From assembly GCA_003427395.1 (NCBI GenBank), contig BFEA01000189.1, forward strand, positions 819,694 through 848,094: DNA of 28,401 bases, read 5' to 3'. The translations under genes were made by a program, and so were the position numbers. The DNA is from Chara braunii. Taxonomy: Eukaryota; Streptophyta; Charophyceae; Charales; Characeae. The notes below the pieces were generated by a model. That model made no database searches. It saw only the letters and a list, made by a program, of their open reading frames with translations, and was not told where the DNA came from. Below, piece after piece: positions 1-9,439 of the stretch; position 1 is the first letter of the stretch; each line of letters opens with the position of its first letter.

Positions 1-310
1 AAGGGAGTTAAAGCAGCAACGACCAAAAAAAAAAAAGAACGGCTTAAGAAGTAAAACACGTAGTTGTTGTAGTGCTAGGCCTGTTTCTTTTTTTTTTTCC
101 GTTCTTTTTTTTTCAAGTCATTGCAGTGCTATTTGAAGGTGCCTTTCAGACCGACTACCAGTATGACAACCATGCCCTCTACTTGGTTGAAGGCAGTATG
201 GCAGCCATTCATGCAGCGTGCGAGCTTGCCCCGGATGTCCACCATGTTGAGTGATTTCTGGAGAGTGCCGAAACCATTATAATATTGGTTAGGTTTGACA
301 GGATCTTTCA

Positions 311-455
311 CCGTTCAGATGCCTTTTTTTTTCTTTCTTTTTTTTATCGGTCCCGGGGCTGCTAGGAGTTTTTTTTTTTTTTTTTTTCCTGGAGTTCTGA
401 TACGAGCAGCCACCCCTAGCAGCCCTGTGGCCGGCTCCTGGATGTTTTTCCTTTT
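311..455 (-). mobile_element. Two short A-tailed fragments of the LINE-1 3' tail family
   Basis: On the minus strand two short segments (about 400-460 and 335-370) each end in an A-run, seen as T-runs at 369-387 and 323-347 on the plus strand. Their bases resemble the last ~40 bp of the LINE-1 tail at 4270-4320, sharing a GGTGSCTGCTC-like block and a CCTAGCA block. Read as nested, 5'-truncated tail copies. Divergence is high, so the assignment is tentative. Confidence 0.4.
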
Positions 456-472
456 TTCTTTTTTCTTTACAC

Positions 473-735
473 AAAAAAAAAACAGCCCGAGCTGACGCAA
501 GAGGTGCTGATAGGAGCAGACACCACTAACACACTCAAGGAGGCTCGATCTATTGGTGGGGAGCAGCACCTGCTGGAAAGCGGGTCCAGCGTCCACCTGA
601 ACATTGTAGTTGCTTTTTTGAACAGACATATGACTGTGATGACAACAGGCTGCCGTGTCCACCTCAAAGAAAGAAAATTGACAGGTAGGACTACATCGCA
701 GCCCTTCCTTTTTTTCCCGAGAGAAACAATGGGCC
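473..735 (-). mobile_element. 5'-truncated copy of the LINE-1 3' tail (SINE-sized)
   Basis: Read on the minus strand, 640 down to 480 matches the LINE-1 3' end at 4195-4325 nearly base for base. Shared blocks are ACTACAATGTTCAGG, CAGCAGGTGCTGCTCCCC, CCAATAGAT and CTCGGGYTGTTT. Looser similarity continues to about 730. The copy ends in an A-rich, G-interrupted tail (plus-strand T-rich stretch 443-470). It is non-coding. It could be a truncated LINE copy or a SINE that shares the LINE tail; I saw no tRNA-like head. Confidence 0.65.
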
Positions 736-740
736 TCTTC

Positions 741-2371
741 ACCCAACCTTGGGCGCCAGATTATCTTGTTTAGCTAGCCTTACTTCTCGTCCTCCGGATG
801 TTCTCAGCTTTCTTCCTCCTATCCAAATATTGCAGAACTAATCATATCCAAACCTTGATTGTGGTACCTGGGACCCAGGAGGAGTGGGGAAAGGGTCTGG
901 GAAGGTGGGGATCATCACCTTCTGGAAAACAGGTCCGGCCTCCCTCACAGCGATTACCAAAATATACACAGATTGGACATGACTTTGTCTGACTCAGAGA
1001 GTATCTGCCTCTCGGCCCATACTTTCATACCCGGCCGCCAACTTTATCCATGCTACGCTAGCAGATCCTTCCCCATGCGTATTACCTCCAAAACATAGCA
1101 CTTCTGTACAGAACTCATTGAACCCAATTATCTCCCCCCCTACCACTTCATATCCACCATGGGCCGAGGCGACGGTGGGAAGAGCTTAGCAAACATAGCC
1201 AATTACATCCTGTTTTTGCAAGTCGTGTGACGAGGTGCGTTCTGCATGGGTATCGTCGCTGCACACTTTCAGGGTCTTTGTTTACTACGTTTTTGGTCGT
1301 GGATAAGATCACCATGGCCGCCGAAGGTGCACTAGAGCTGTGCGGGCCACCACGGCAGGTTTGTCGTGGCTCTCCCTGCCCATCAGGCGGGTCTTACATC
1401 GTATGTTGCCAGACCGTTGTAGCTGACACAGGCAGTTGGTTGGAGGGCGCAATGGGTCCGAGGGCTACATGGCTTGCAATTTTCCTGCCATGTGGCAATT
1501 TCACTGGCGGAATTGGTGATGTAGCGCTCCACTGGCTCTTTTTTTTTTTCCTTGTGAACACTCGACAAACTAGAAGATCTAGAGAAGCTTGTGATAAACC
1601 AACTTCTACCTTGCGGCTCCACATACCCTTCGGATTAAACCCTGAAGGAAGCCCTGAGGTACGGATCTTGACAGACATGGATGGACGGCGTCCATTTAAA
1701 AAAAATTCTAGTTAATCGTATGCATCTTTCGAGAATGTCCTTGTCCTTTTCCGATTTAGATTCGCGCAGCCGATTAGCGTCCACACTGGAATCTTCAAAG
1801 AAACGCTTATGATTTCGGTTGTCATAGTTTTAATTTCTAGAGCAGTTGAGCCCACTATGCGCACGCGCAACCATTTTTGAATTCTTGCTCGACTACGCAT
1901 GCTCGCTTCCCGCTCATGCTTGTGCACCAAATCCCTCTTCTTGCTCTCCAACTTTTCCCCCACACATCTCCTCTACTGAATTCTTCGTCTCAGGGATCGG
2001 TGATTGGTGGAGGTTGGCAGGTCGGATCGAGCCGTAAGAACACGAACGCGTGCGTGACTCGGGCGGCCAATCGAATCTCCGGGAAATTCCCAATCCCATC
2101 CCACCCGACCCCTTCTTCGTTGCCCCTTCTTCTTGCAGTACGGATGATTGGACTGTTAGTTGGGCTGTTCGGATGAAGCCGTCTGAGCGTATCTGTGCGC
2201 GCGGCTTGAACGACCATCTCAATTATTCAAAAAAAAAATCATCCTCCCGCCTTCTTTTGCTTTCTGGAATGCTCCTTCCTTCTGTCCTCCTCATCTACCA
2301 TAGGCGTGCAAGTAGCATTTACCAACTGCATTGAACTTCAAGGAGATTCACCGCAGCAGAAAGTTGTACAG
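741..2371. other. No recognisable gene
   Basis: Both strands hold only short open frames. The longest is 1227-1715 on plus (162 codons). It crosses a T10 run read as phenylalanines at 1540-1549 and shows no motif I recognise. I see no LINE, tRNA or repeat signature here. A pyrimidine-rich stretch ending in CTTCTTCTTGCAG near 2126-2138 looks like a splice acceptor, but there is no convincing exon beside it. Confidence 0.5.
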
Positions 2372-2388
2372 AGGATATACAGGTGGGG
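2372..2388. repeat. LINE-1 target-site duplication, left copy
   Basis: The 17 bases AGGATATACAGGTGGGG here are repeated exactly at 4345-4361, directly after the LINE-1 A-tail. A perfect 17-bp match at both ends of an A-tailed element is the expected mark of target-primed reverse transcription. Confidence 0.85.
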
Positions 2389-3460
2389 GTCCCATGACAG
2401 TCTACAAAGTGCAAAGTGTGGAGGCTGACCAAGCCAAACTACAGGCATATTGCCCGGTGAACCCGGGCGAGCGTTGGTCTAAACTGCTGAGGGACGAGGA
2501 CCTGGACATGGACTGCCCAACCCCTCTTCTCATCAGGATGAAGGTGGTGGAAGACCCAAATGAAGGTCTCTTCCTATATGAACCATCCACCCTTCTCCTC
2601 CTGTTACCGTTCAACCCAACAAAATGGAAATGGATAGGCCACAACTCACAACCCATGCCCTTCTGGCAGTACACAGTCAAAAATGGCTAGTACAAGATGG
2701 GACATAAATATGTCCCAATCACACGGAGCATTATCAGGAGATGGGATAGGGACTCCCCCCTAGCAACACAGGACCTTCAGGACCTCAAATGGTCTACCTA
2801 CGCACGCATCAAACCAACAAATCATAGAGCCCTTCAGTGGCAGATCATTCATAGATGCCTGTCGACGCCTGACTGGCTAACAACAAGAACCGACTTGGAA
2901 GAGAAAGTGATATCATCCCCGATGTGCACATACTGTAGCCATTCCATCCCCAGGAAGCGGGATACTCTTGAGCACTGTCTGCTGGAGTGCCCAACGGTCT
3001 CCCAGCTATGGGGATGGTGGGATGTTGCCTGGCACTACCTAACCGACGAGCACGTGCCCTGGAACATCCGCGCACTACTACTGGCGGGTGCTCCCTCCAG
3101 TAGCAACACCTGGACGCCTTTCATGTCCAACCTCTTCTCGTACACCAGGCTGACAGTCCTCATGCAGGCCTGGAGAATGCGCTGCTCATTCCAAACGAAC
3201 CAGCATACTTTTTGTTCATGCAGGCACGCGAAGCTGTAATAGACACTATCACAGCTGAGACTCAGGAGGCCCACAAGGAACTGCAGTCCATGCTGAGGAA
3301 AGAACCTGACACTGCGAAGAAACAGGACTTGATTGACAATTTCAACCTCACATGGACTGACAAGCACAACAGGCTGTGGAGGATGCTCAGCTTCAATGGC
3401 AACCCTGGCCCACAACAGAGAGACAGTGGGAACGTATGCCACAACCCCACGTCCAGGTGA
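2389..3460 (+). pseudogene. LINE ORF2 C-terminal fragment with RT-associated zinc knuckle
   Basis: The frame runs from the left target duplication to a TAG at 2688-2690, continues in the same frame to about 3207, then shifts by one base at a T-run (3209-3213) and ends at TGA 3458-3460. The key motif is a zinc knuckle: Cys codons at 2925 and 2934 (C-x2-C), His at 2973 and Cys at 2988 (H-x4-C), preceded by RALQWQIIHRCLSTPDWL and followed by a Trp-rich QLWGWWDVAW. This is the zf-RVT arrangement found after the reverse transcriptase of L1-type elements, thought to bind nucleic acid. The final ~80 residues (MQAREAVIDTI onward) are charged and probably alpha-helical. The fragment cannot encode a working protein. 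The family call is firm; the clade is inferred. Confidence 0.85.
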
Positions 3461-4344
3461 ACCATCAACCGACAAACTTTCATTCTCCTACCGAATGAAA
3501 ACCCAGATAACCTACCCAGCTAGCGCTTCCCCCTCCCCATACACGCTTCCCACCCTCCACCTCCATCGCGCCCCGCTATCCCCTGCTCCCATCGCCCATA
3601 CCCGCCCAGGCACCGGCCAAGGGCAGGACTCCCACACCAAACCTTTCAGAGAAGTAGAGATTAACCGACAGGGATTCCACCAGGGATTCCTCCAGCGGGA
3701 GAGGGACTGAAGAGAGGACTCGAGCAGATTCAGAGAGAGAAACAGGTGGATGGGTTTTAGAGAGGGTTTTAGTGAACCATAAGGGGATTGGAGGGACATG
3801 TACAGGTGCAATATGCCATATGGGCACAGGCCTCGAACCAGGGTCTTCGCTGAAGTGAGGGTGGAAGTCGGGGAACGGGAGGATGGCTTGCCTGCATGAT
3901 CTGGAAAATCAGAATAGGTGACGGAATGGGTCGGTTAGCTGGGTGAGAAGGGTAAAGTAGATCAGCCAACCTGCACCCAAGTTTCTTAGCAGTCGCTATA
4001 GGATCAGTGGACACTGTTACCTAGATTAGGCCGCCATGTTGGCAAGCACCTCGAGCTACTTCCTGCCCAAAGACTCCTTTTTGCAGGATGGCACTGCAGC
4101 TAGTTGCAAACACAAAGGAAGAAAACACAAAGTTGCAGCAAGCTGTCAGTACATCTACAATTTTGGATGCAACTCTGTTCAATTAAAACAAACAAACGAC
4201 TACAATGTTCAGGGATGCCCGCTTTTCAGCAGGTGTTGCTCCCCACCAATAGATGGAGCCTCCCCGGGAGTGCTAGTGGTGCCTGCTCCGATCAGCACCC
4301 CTAGCACCAACTCGGGTTGTTTATATTAAAAAAAAAAAAAAAAA
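3461..4344 (+). other. LINE-1 3' untranslated tail
   Basis: Non-coding sequence between the LINE-1 stop and its A-tail. A perfect Pol III B-box-like string lies on the minus strand at 3832-3842 (GGTTCGAGGCC), but no partner A box is apparent. The last ~150 bp (4195-4344) recur elsewhere in the window, so this part is probably what the element's own RT recognises. Confidence 0.7.
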
Positions 4345-4361
4345 AGGATATACAGGTGGGG
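4345..4361. repeat. LINE-1 target-site duplication, right copy
   Basis: Exact repeat of 2372-2388, placed directly after the A-tail. Its last ten bases also form the left arm of the hairpin at 4352-4378. Confidence 0.85.
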
Positions 4362-4378
4362 ACTGACACCCCACCTGT
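4352..4378. repeat. Perfect 10-bp hairpin at the LINE-1 insertion site
   Basis: ACAGGTGGGG (4352-4361) pairs perfectly with CCCCACCTGT (4369-4378) across a 7-base loop. Its left arm lies inside the LINE-1 target duplication, so before the insertion the hairpin sat exactly at the integration point. Confidence 0.75.
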
Positions 4379-5153
4379 CACTTTCTGAGAGGGCACTAGT
4401 GCTTAAACTACCACTACCTCCGAGCCTCTTTTTGTCGACCCTGATTTTCACTGCGTGCCGACTTTTCCCGAGCCTGGGTCCCGGCAGTTGCATCGCTGAT
4501 TAAAAAAAAGAAAAACAAAGAGAAACAACCATTTGGACGTAATAGCAGGTGGATACAGAAAGTACAGTACTTGTGTGAATGTGCCCTCAAGGAGGCCGTT
4601 ACAGAGCCATAGTCAAGTCCACGACATATGGAAAGGGGGGAAAAAAAAGAAACTGTACTCAGGAGTCAGGACGGAAAAGGGGGTTCAACTTGGTGCATTA
4701 TCAGTAGTAGTCTTTATGAGTGTGCCCTTTGTGACAGACAGTCAGCATCCGGGTGGAAAGTGCCATGCCTCCGTGGCAGGGCAGTGTAACCAAACAAAAG
4801 AAAAGTAAAACACAAATAACAAAAATGAAAGTAGCCACAATATTAGTCACATACATCATTGCCAGTTTTGATGTACGTCCTCCACGGTGGCTCCCTGGCG
4901 AGCGAGTGTCGTCTTTTTTTGCCCTTTTTGTATTTCATGTGGGCCCACAAGGCCCTTCTTGCCGAACCTCCGCCAACCCCCGAAAACTTTGGGGAAAGCG
5001 GGAAAACTGCCAGTTTTCCCATTTTCTCCCAAGAGTGAGTGAGGTAGTGGTGGTTTAATGTGATGCTATTTTCGTTATTGTGGTTCGTCAGTAAGATCAG
5101 ACTTTTCAGCAAATAACTCCTCAAGGTATCAAGAGAGTAGGCGCTAGGTCTGC
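4379..5153. other. No recognisable gene; one long palindrome
   Basis: Short open frames only, with A-runs at 4502-4520 and 4638-4652. I recognise no coding sequence. The notable structure is the inverted repeat at 4984-5033, listed separately. LINE-2 may extend a little upstream into the end of this stretch, but the frame is closed by TAG at 5145. Confidence 0.5.
4984..5033. repeat. Long near-perfect palindrome
   Basis: GGGAAAACTG (5000-5009) and CAGTTTTCCC (5011-5020) pair perfectly around a single C at 5010. The arms continue outward imperfectly: the left flank CTTTGGGGAAAGC matches the complement of ATTTTCTCCCAAG. Total arm length is about 23 bp. Function unknown. Confidence 0.7.
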
Positions 5154-5346
5154 ATGGAAAGTTGGAAACCCTTCACAGACATTGCAAGGGCCTTTATCTC
5201 CAAGTTGGCATGGGACAACATCTGCTAACTCAGGAATGATGGCGGGTTGGGGCTTCTCGATCCGCAAAAACAGAATCATACATTATTGGCGAAGTGGGTG
5301 GTGAAGGCTATTTATGCGGAAGACAAAGACCATTGACTGCTACTGG

Positions 5347-5355
5347 CAGAAATTA
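5347..5355. repeat. 9-bp target-site duplication of the Mutator-like element, left
   Basis: CAGAAATTA here is repeated at 6275-6283. Nine bases is the usual duplication length for Mutator-like transposons. Confidence 0.8.
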
Positions 5356-5454
5356 GAAATAACTGCGCGGGTGACCGGTGCACAGTTCCGAATTCGCAGA
5401 AATAACAGGGCACTGCGGTTCTGGGCCGTAGGCAGTTAGAAACTGCAAAAACAG
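5356..5454 (+). repeat. MULE terminal inverted repeat, left arm
   Basis: Begins GAAATAACTGCGC directly after the target duplication and pairs with the right arm. Shared blocks include TGCACAGTTC and GCAGAAATAACAG. Confidence 0.8.
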
Positions 5455-5478
5455 AACAGCTTTGCGGACTGCTTCTTC

Positions 5479-5892
5479 TTTTTTTTTTTTTTTTTTTTTT
5501 TTTGAAGTCCATGTCGTAGTAGAGGGTGGATGCTAGGCCTCGGGAGGTACCTGTCGTCATACAGACTCAAACTCAACCAGTGAGGGGAGAGCCGTTGGAA
5601 GTTCGGAAGTGGCAAAATCAGGCCACTCATGTTTTGTTTTGTTTTTTCGGTGCGCCTGCAACTTTTTTTTTTTTTTTTTTTTTCCTGTCTGTGACCTTTT
5701 TTTGTTTTTTTTTTCGCACCTGTGCCTTGTTTTTTTCTTTTGCGCGCCTGCAGCTGTTTTTTTTCCCCCCGCGCATGAGACTTTTTTTTTCTTTTTTTTT
5801 TCCGTGCCTGAGACTTTTGTTTTTTTTTTTGCGCCTGTGGCTTCTTTTTTTTTTTTTCGTGCCTGCAGCATTTTTTTTTCTTTTTTTTTTTC
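5479..5892. repeat. T-run and T-rich minisatellite inside the MULE
   Basis: A 25-T run (5479-5503) is followed from about 5640 by roughly eight irregular units of 25-40 bp. Each unit is a long T-run broken by a short G/C motif of the form GCGCCTGYRGC. Open frames here read as polyphenylalanine and are artefacts. Confidence 0.8.
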
Positions 5893-5914
5893 CTGCGCCT
5901 GCCTATGCCACGCC

Positions 5915-6050
5915 GAGCTGTCTAGGCCACACCCGTGGCTGGGCCATGGCCGAGATGTCTTGGCCACGCTCATGGCTCGGCCACGCCCGAGATGTCTAGG
6001 CCACACCCGTGGCTGGGCCACGGCTGAGATGCCTAGGCCACACCCCCGGG
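5915..6050. repeat. 37-bp GC-rich minisatellite, about 3.6 units
   Basis: Units start at 5915, 5952, 5989 and 6026, exactly 37 bp apart, each beginning GAGMTGYCTWGGCCAC. They differ by a few substitutions, and the last unit is truncated at CCCCCGGGG. Confidence 0.9.
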
Positions 6051-6187
6051 GAAACGAGCCAAAAATGGGAGGGCCTGCTCCCAGTAACCGCTCCCAGGGC
6101 AGGCCACGGGAAAAAGAGCCGTACCACTACTGACACCTCCCGTTTTTGCCAATTATTGAACCGTTAGGCCGTCGAATGCATGATTTA

Positions 6188-6274
6188 CTGTTTTTCGTGC
6201 AGTTTCTAACTGGTCAGCGGACTGTTATTTCTGCAAATTCTGAACTGTGCAGCGGTCACAGGCGCAGTTGTCTC
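6188..6274 (-). repeat. MULE terminal inverted repeat, right arm
   Basis: Inverted partner of 5356-5454. Read on the minus strand from 6274 it starts GAGACAACTGCGC. Confidence 0.8.
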
Positions 6275-6283
6275 CAGAAATTA
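6275..6283. repeat. 9-bp target-site duplication of the Mutator-like element, right
   Basis: CAGAAATTA, identical to 5347-5355, followed directly by resumed LINE-2 coding (ILTGDWQLPRIKDI). Confidence 0.8.
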
Positions 6284-6703
6284 TCCTCACAGGAGACTGG
6301 CAATTGCCGAGGATCAAAGACATTTAGATCCGCTATATCATAGGCTCATTTCTAAGGCGCCAAGTTAGTCTTTTAGGAGAACAGAATGTCTTGTATGTCT
6401 GGAAGAAGGTTAAACCCAGGCGATGGTGCCGACCAGTTACGAAAACAGAATTTTTGTTGCAGCCGCTCTCCGACAACCCTCTACTCGGGGTTGCACAAGG
6501 TTACCCATTTGCTGCGGACAGGGGGGCCAACTCATTCAGGCGATTTTGGATTCAGAAAGGCGTGGTACTGCAACGAGTTGGGGCTCTATGGGATGAGGTA
6601 TGCAGCCGATGGTGGGTACAATCTTTCTGGAAATTGATGAAGTTGACCAGGAGGGCCAGCGGCAATTCCAGGAATGGTTTCTGCTCCAATCCAAGCAGTT
6701 GGT

Positions 6704-6981
6704 ACAAACCTCAAGGCCCGTGGGCACACTGCTGCAAGTAAGGATAGAGAGAAATATGCAGAGGAAGGAGAACTGAAATTTACGGTATGGGCAGATGGGA
6801 TCCGGACACGATAGAGACATGACAGAATCCAGAGAGATGGGTCCAAACCTCAAGGCCCGTGGGCACACTGCTGCAAGCAAGGATAGAGAGAAATGTGCAG
6901 AGGAAGGAGAACTGAAATTTACGGTATGGGCAGATGGGATCCAGACACGATAGAGACATGACAGAATCCAGAGAGATGGGT
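6704..6981. repeat. 139-bp tandem duplication inside LINE-2
   Basis: Copy 1 (6704-6842) and copy 2 (6843-6981) differ by about three transitions in the body, including GTAAGG/GCAAGG, ATATGC/ATGTGC and CCGGAC/CCAGAC, plus small junction differences. Since 139 is not a multiple of three, the duplication shifts the LINE-2 frame by one. It is clearly younger than most LINE-2 damage. Confidence 0.92.
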
Positions 6982-7560
6982 CTCAAAATGGACCATAAAA
7001 ACGGGTTACTCACGGCAGCAAGTCACGGATCCTCCGACAATCATTGCAGCAGAATGCTGGGGTCAGATTACCAGAAAAAAACTATGAAGTTGCTGAAAAC
7101 ACCTGGGAGGACCTGCAGGATGTGCTGTCTCAAGGAATCAAGGATAAGCAGCACCGCTATGGATGCTGGCAATGCTAGTCACCCCATCTGCTGTGCGGCC
7201 CAGAAACAGGGGAATGGACATACAACTAATTTGCAAAAGATGCAAGACTTAGTGGCCCTTTGAATCCACAGTGCATATTTGGCTGGCTTGTCCACTCTCG
7301 AGGAGGATATGGCTTTGGTGGCGAAATCACTGGGGTTGTATTTGCAGGAACAGTTTTATGTGGGATGGGGACCAGGTCCTGTTAGAGGCTGTCACAGTTC
7401 AGAGTCTTAAGACACCGGCTGCTAAAGATTGGGTTATGTTGGCTTTCGCCATCACAGCAGTTGTCTTTAGGTTGTCTGGGAGGAAAGGAAGAACATTGTT
7501 TTCAAAGGCAAGTTCCTTCCTGAAGTGGCCCTTAAAAATCTAAGCATCACATTGTGATTA

Positions 7561-8008
7561 CTATTAAGAGTGATTGGCGCAGGAAGGTTACCACGGTCAG
7601 ACACAAAATCAGGGGCTGCGCTGGTTTTACAAAACATGGGCCAGGAATAAGCAGTTACCAGAGGTGGTAGGGGATAGGTTAGTGGTTTCAAAGTGGCTGT
7701 TTACTACTTAGTCAACAGCTGTATTTCCACAGGAGGAAGGGAGCAGACGGTAGATATGTGGGGTTGGAGAGAGTGTTGTTGATACTTTGGATCTGACCAG
7801 GATCCTCAGCCTCGTGTCAGGGGCTCTGGTAACAACGGTACTATAGTACGGTAGTTTTAGCCTCTTGGAACCCCTGGTTCCACAAACCGACTTTAGGATC
7901 CTGCATCAGTAAAAAGTGGTTATACACTAGTAGGTAGACTTAGGTTAGGGTAGGTAGGCAGGGTTAGTTTGCAACCTTTGAGCTTTTGGGTCTCTAGGAA
8001 AGAACCCG
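7561..8008. other. No clear gene; possible LINE-2 3' flank
   Basis: Directly after LINE-2. A stretch reading KSDWRRKVTTVRHKIRGC in one frame (about 7568-7621) could be LINE-2 C-terminus or chance. No A-tail is found. TTAGG-like strings at 7930-7965 are too irregular to call telomeric. Confidence 0.35.
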
Positions 8009-8131
8009 CAGGCTGTGCCTGTAAGCTAAGTTGCATGACGCGTCCGGATACCTCCGGACGTAATGTTGAGGACTTCGGCCTCAATTTTTTTTCTTTTTGT
8101 TTTCCAAACATGCCGGGAACCGCGCCCGGCA
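8009..8131. repeat. Cluster of four short perfect hairpins
   Basis: In order: CAGGC/GCCTG with a TGT loop (near 8010-8022); CGTCCGGA (8041-8048)/TCCGGACG (8053-8060) with loop TACC; TTGAGG (8066-8071)/CCTCAA (8079-8084) followed by a T-run; ATGCCGGG/CCCGGCAT (about 8109-8131). A GCAAC/GTTGC pair (about 7971/8030) could enclose the first. The dense, GC-rich stems suggest a structured RNA or foldback element, but no known family was recognised. Confidence 0.55.
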
Positions 8132-9183
8132 TCCCTTTTATTTCAAATAGCGAGGAATAGGGCTTGGCGTTGTCGAGCGCATTGGTCCATCACGGGGACG
8201 CTCCCAGCCGTGTCAAGCAGGATTTGGCATTTGAGACACAAAGCGTTTAAGAGCAGTGTCACTCCAATCGAGTGCACCACCTGTACCTCTCACGAGTTCC
8301 TACGACAGGATAGGACCCTCCAAGTTCCAAGGTACAACTTACCTCCACTCGCAAAAGCTGCCACTATCCCTGGGTGGGTATATCCCCACCAAGTTATTGG
8401 TCCGCCTGTGAGAGTTTTTATGTGCAGTTGCAGAGAAAGATTGGCTAAGGGCGTTTCTCATTCACTATAGCATAGGGGATACATGTGGTCACACCTTAAT
8501 CGAACACGTACACGAATCGACACTGGCGACGCTGATCTCCCCACCACTGCTCATTGTCGGTCGACAAGGACATTAAGTTAACCACGCGACTTACTTTCGA
8601 AGCAAATGAAGTGCATGCGTCTTGCCTGGTCCGTTTTTTGACTCTCTAAAAACCTAACGTATATGTTACATAAACAGACATATTCGCTCAACTAATAAGT
8701 AAACAAACAAAGCATTCAACACCCACGTATCTGTCAAAAATCGAGGTAAAATAGGAATGGGTAAAAAGATAAACCCATCAGGTATGTGGGTCGTGCGACA
8801 TCCGATTGTCATTCGCACTGTTCCCAAGGTGTAGCTTATACACCAAGCTCCATGAGCATTCAACGAAAACATTATCAATGATACGTCAGGCTCCACGAAC
8901 TAACCTGCATATAACATACACTGCCACAAAAAAAAAGTCACATTGTCACACACCAATGTGGTCAACTTCATCGTTCCCTGCAAGTCACACCCCGCCTTGC
9001 ACACATAGTTCCAACCATTGTCCACCTTTTCATAAAAAATACCTAGTCCTTTAAAATAACCATTACAATAAATTTGGATGAAACCTTTGAGAAACATATT
9101 GAATCCCCAGAGCTAATGTTTTAGGTTGAGGTAGAGTCTGTACAGATGCATGCAAAGTAACTGTTGCATCGTGTAAATATACA

Positions 9184-9201
9184 TGTTATCAAGCGATAAC
9201 A
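9184..9201. repeat. TGTTATC...GATAACA palindrome, copy A
   Basis: TGTTATC, 4-base loop AAGC, GATAACA, followed by GAAGAT. Copy B has the same palindrome with a different centre at 24697-24713. Two inverted copies with the same flank lie at 10229-10246 and 10326-10343. Confidence 0.75.
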
Positions 9202-9439
9202 GAAGATGAAGATCATTGTAGGATCATACATGAAGTTAGTCGAGTTCTTCCGTTAAATGATGACCTTCATTATAATACGAGCCAAAAAGTGATCGCTATG
9301 TTCAACGTGAACGGAGAATGCACTCGTATCACATCCTAACCCTCGTTTAACTCTCTCTCTCTCCACCTATCTTTTATTAGTATCATAGATTAACAAAAAT
9401 TTTGATAGCCTTTCCCTAGCCAGGTGAAATTGTCAAAAT

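Larger units (their letters stand above)
2389..4344 (+). mobile_element. LINE-1: 5'-truncated L1-type non-LTR retrotransposon
   Basis: An insertion of about 1.96 kb flanked by a perfect 17-bp duplication and ending in an A-run (4328-4345). It holds only the C-terminal part of ORF2 (2389-3460, damaged) and about 885 bp of 3' untranslated tail (3461-4327), so at least the endonuclease and RT catalytic domains were lost at insertion. 5' truncation is typical of LINE copies made by target-primed reverse transcription. The exact duplication suggests a fairly young insertion, although the ORF already has one stop and one frameshift. Related tail copies lie at 473-735 (minus) and 23041-23142 (plus). 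Confidence 0.85.
5356..6274. mobile_element. Non-autonomous Mutator-like (MULE) DNA transposon
   Basis: A 919-bp element with long terminal inverted repeats (5356-5454 and the complement of 6188-6274) and a 9-bp target duplication. The first ~53 bp of the two arms agree at roughly 80-85% by eye. The left arm then carries ~20 extra bases, and CAGTTAGAAACTGCA matches again. The right arm begins GAGACAACTG, like the GAGATAATTG start of the maize Mu terminus (recalled, not searched). No transposase is present. The interior is a T-rich minisatellite, a 37-bp GC-rich minisatellite and a short unique stretch, so it needs transposase from elsewhere. It interrupts LINE-2: removing it with one duplication copy joins the two LINE-2 blocks in frame. 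Confidence 0.82.
5154..7560 (+). pseudogene. LINE-2: degraded ORF2 fragment, split by two insertions
   Basis: An L1-type ORF2 relic in three blocks. Block 1 (5154-5355) has the post-RT signature LAWDNIC and NDGGLGLLDPQKQNHTLLAKW, with stops at 5226 and 5328. Block 2 (6284-6842) has PLSDNPLLG, SFRRFWIQKGVVLQRVGALW and WWVQSFWKL, matching the connector of plant LINE ORF2. Block 3 (6982-7560) has a zinc knuckle: Cys codons at 7232 and 7241, His at 7274, Cys at 7289, then CPLSRRIWLWW. A WEERKNIVFKGKF motif follows in a shifted frame near 7470-7510; W-x-ERN-x2-F is usual at the end of this family. Subtracting the 928-bp insertion plus target copy and the 139-bp duplication puts all three blocks in one frame. 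Several stops remain. 5' and 3' ends of the element were not found. Confidence 0.85.

Noticed and set aside
1227-1715. 162-codon plus frame
   Set aside because: No recognisable motif, crosses a T10 run, and overlapping frames are open too; insufficient to call a gene.
5526-6133. Long open frames rich in phenylalanine (plus) or lysine (minus)
   Set aside because: They are translations of the T-rich minisatellite inside the MULE, with no non-repetitive domain.
7925-7965. Telomere-like TTAGG/TTAGGG strings
   Set aside because: Units are irregular and few; no consistent telomere repeat.
8063-8470. 135-codon plus frame in repeat copy A
   Set aside because: The homologous part of copy B does not keep the same frame or residues, so there is no sign of protein-level conservation.
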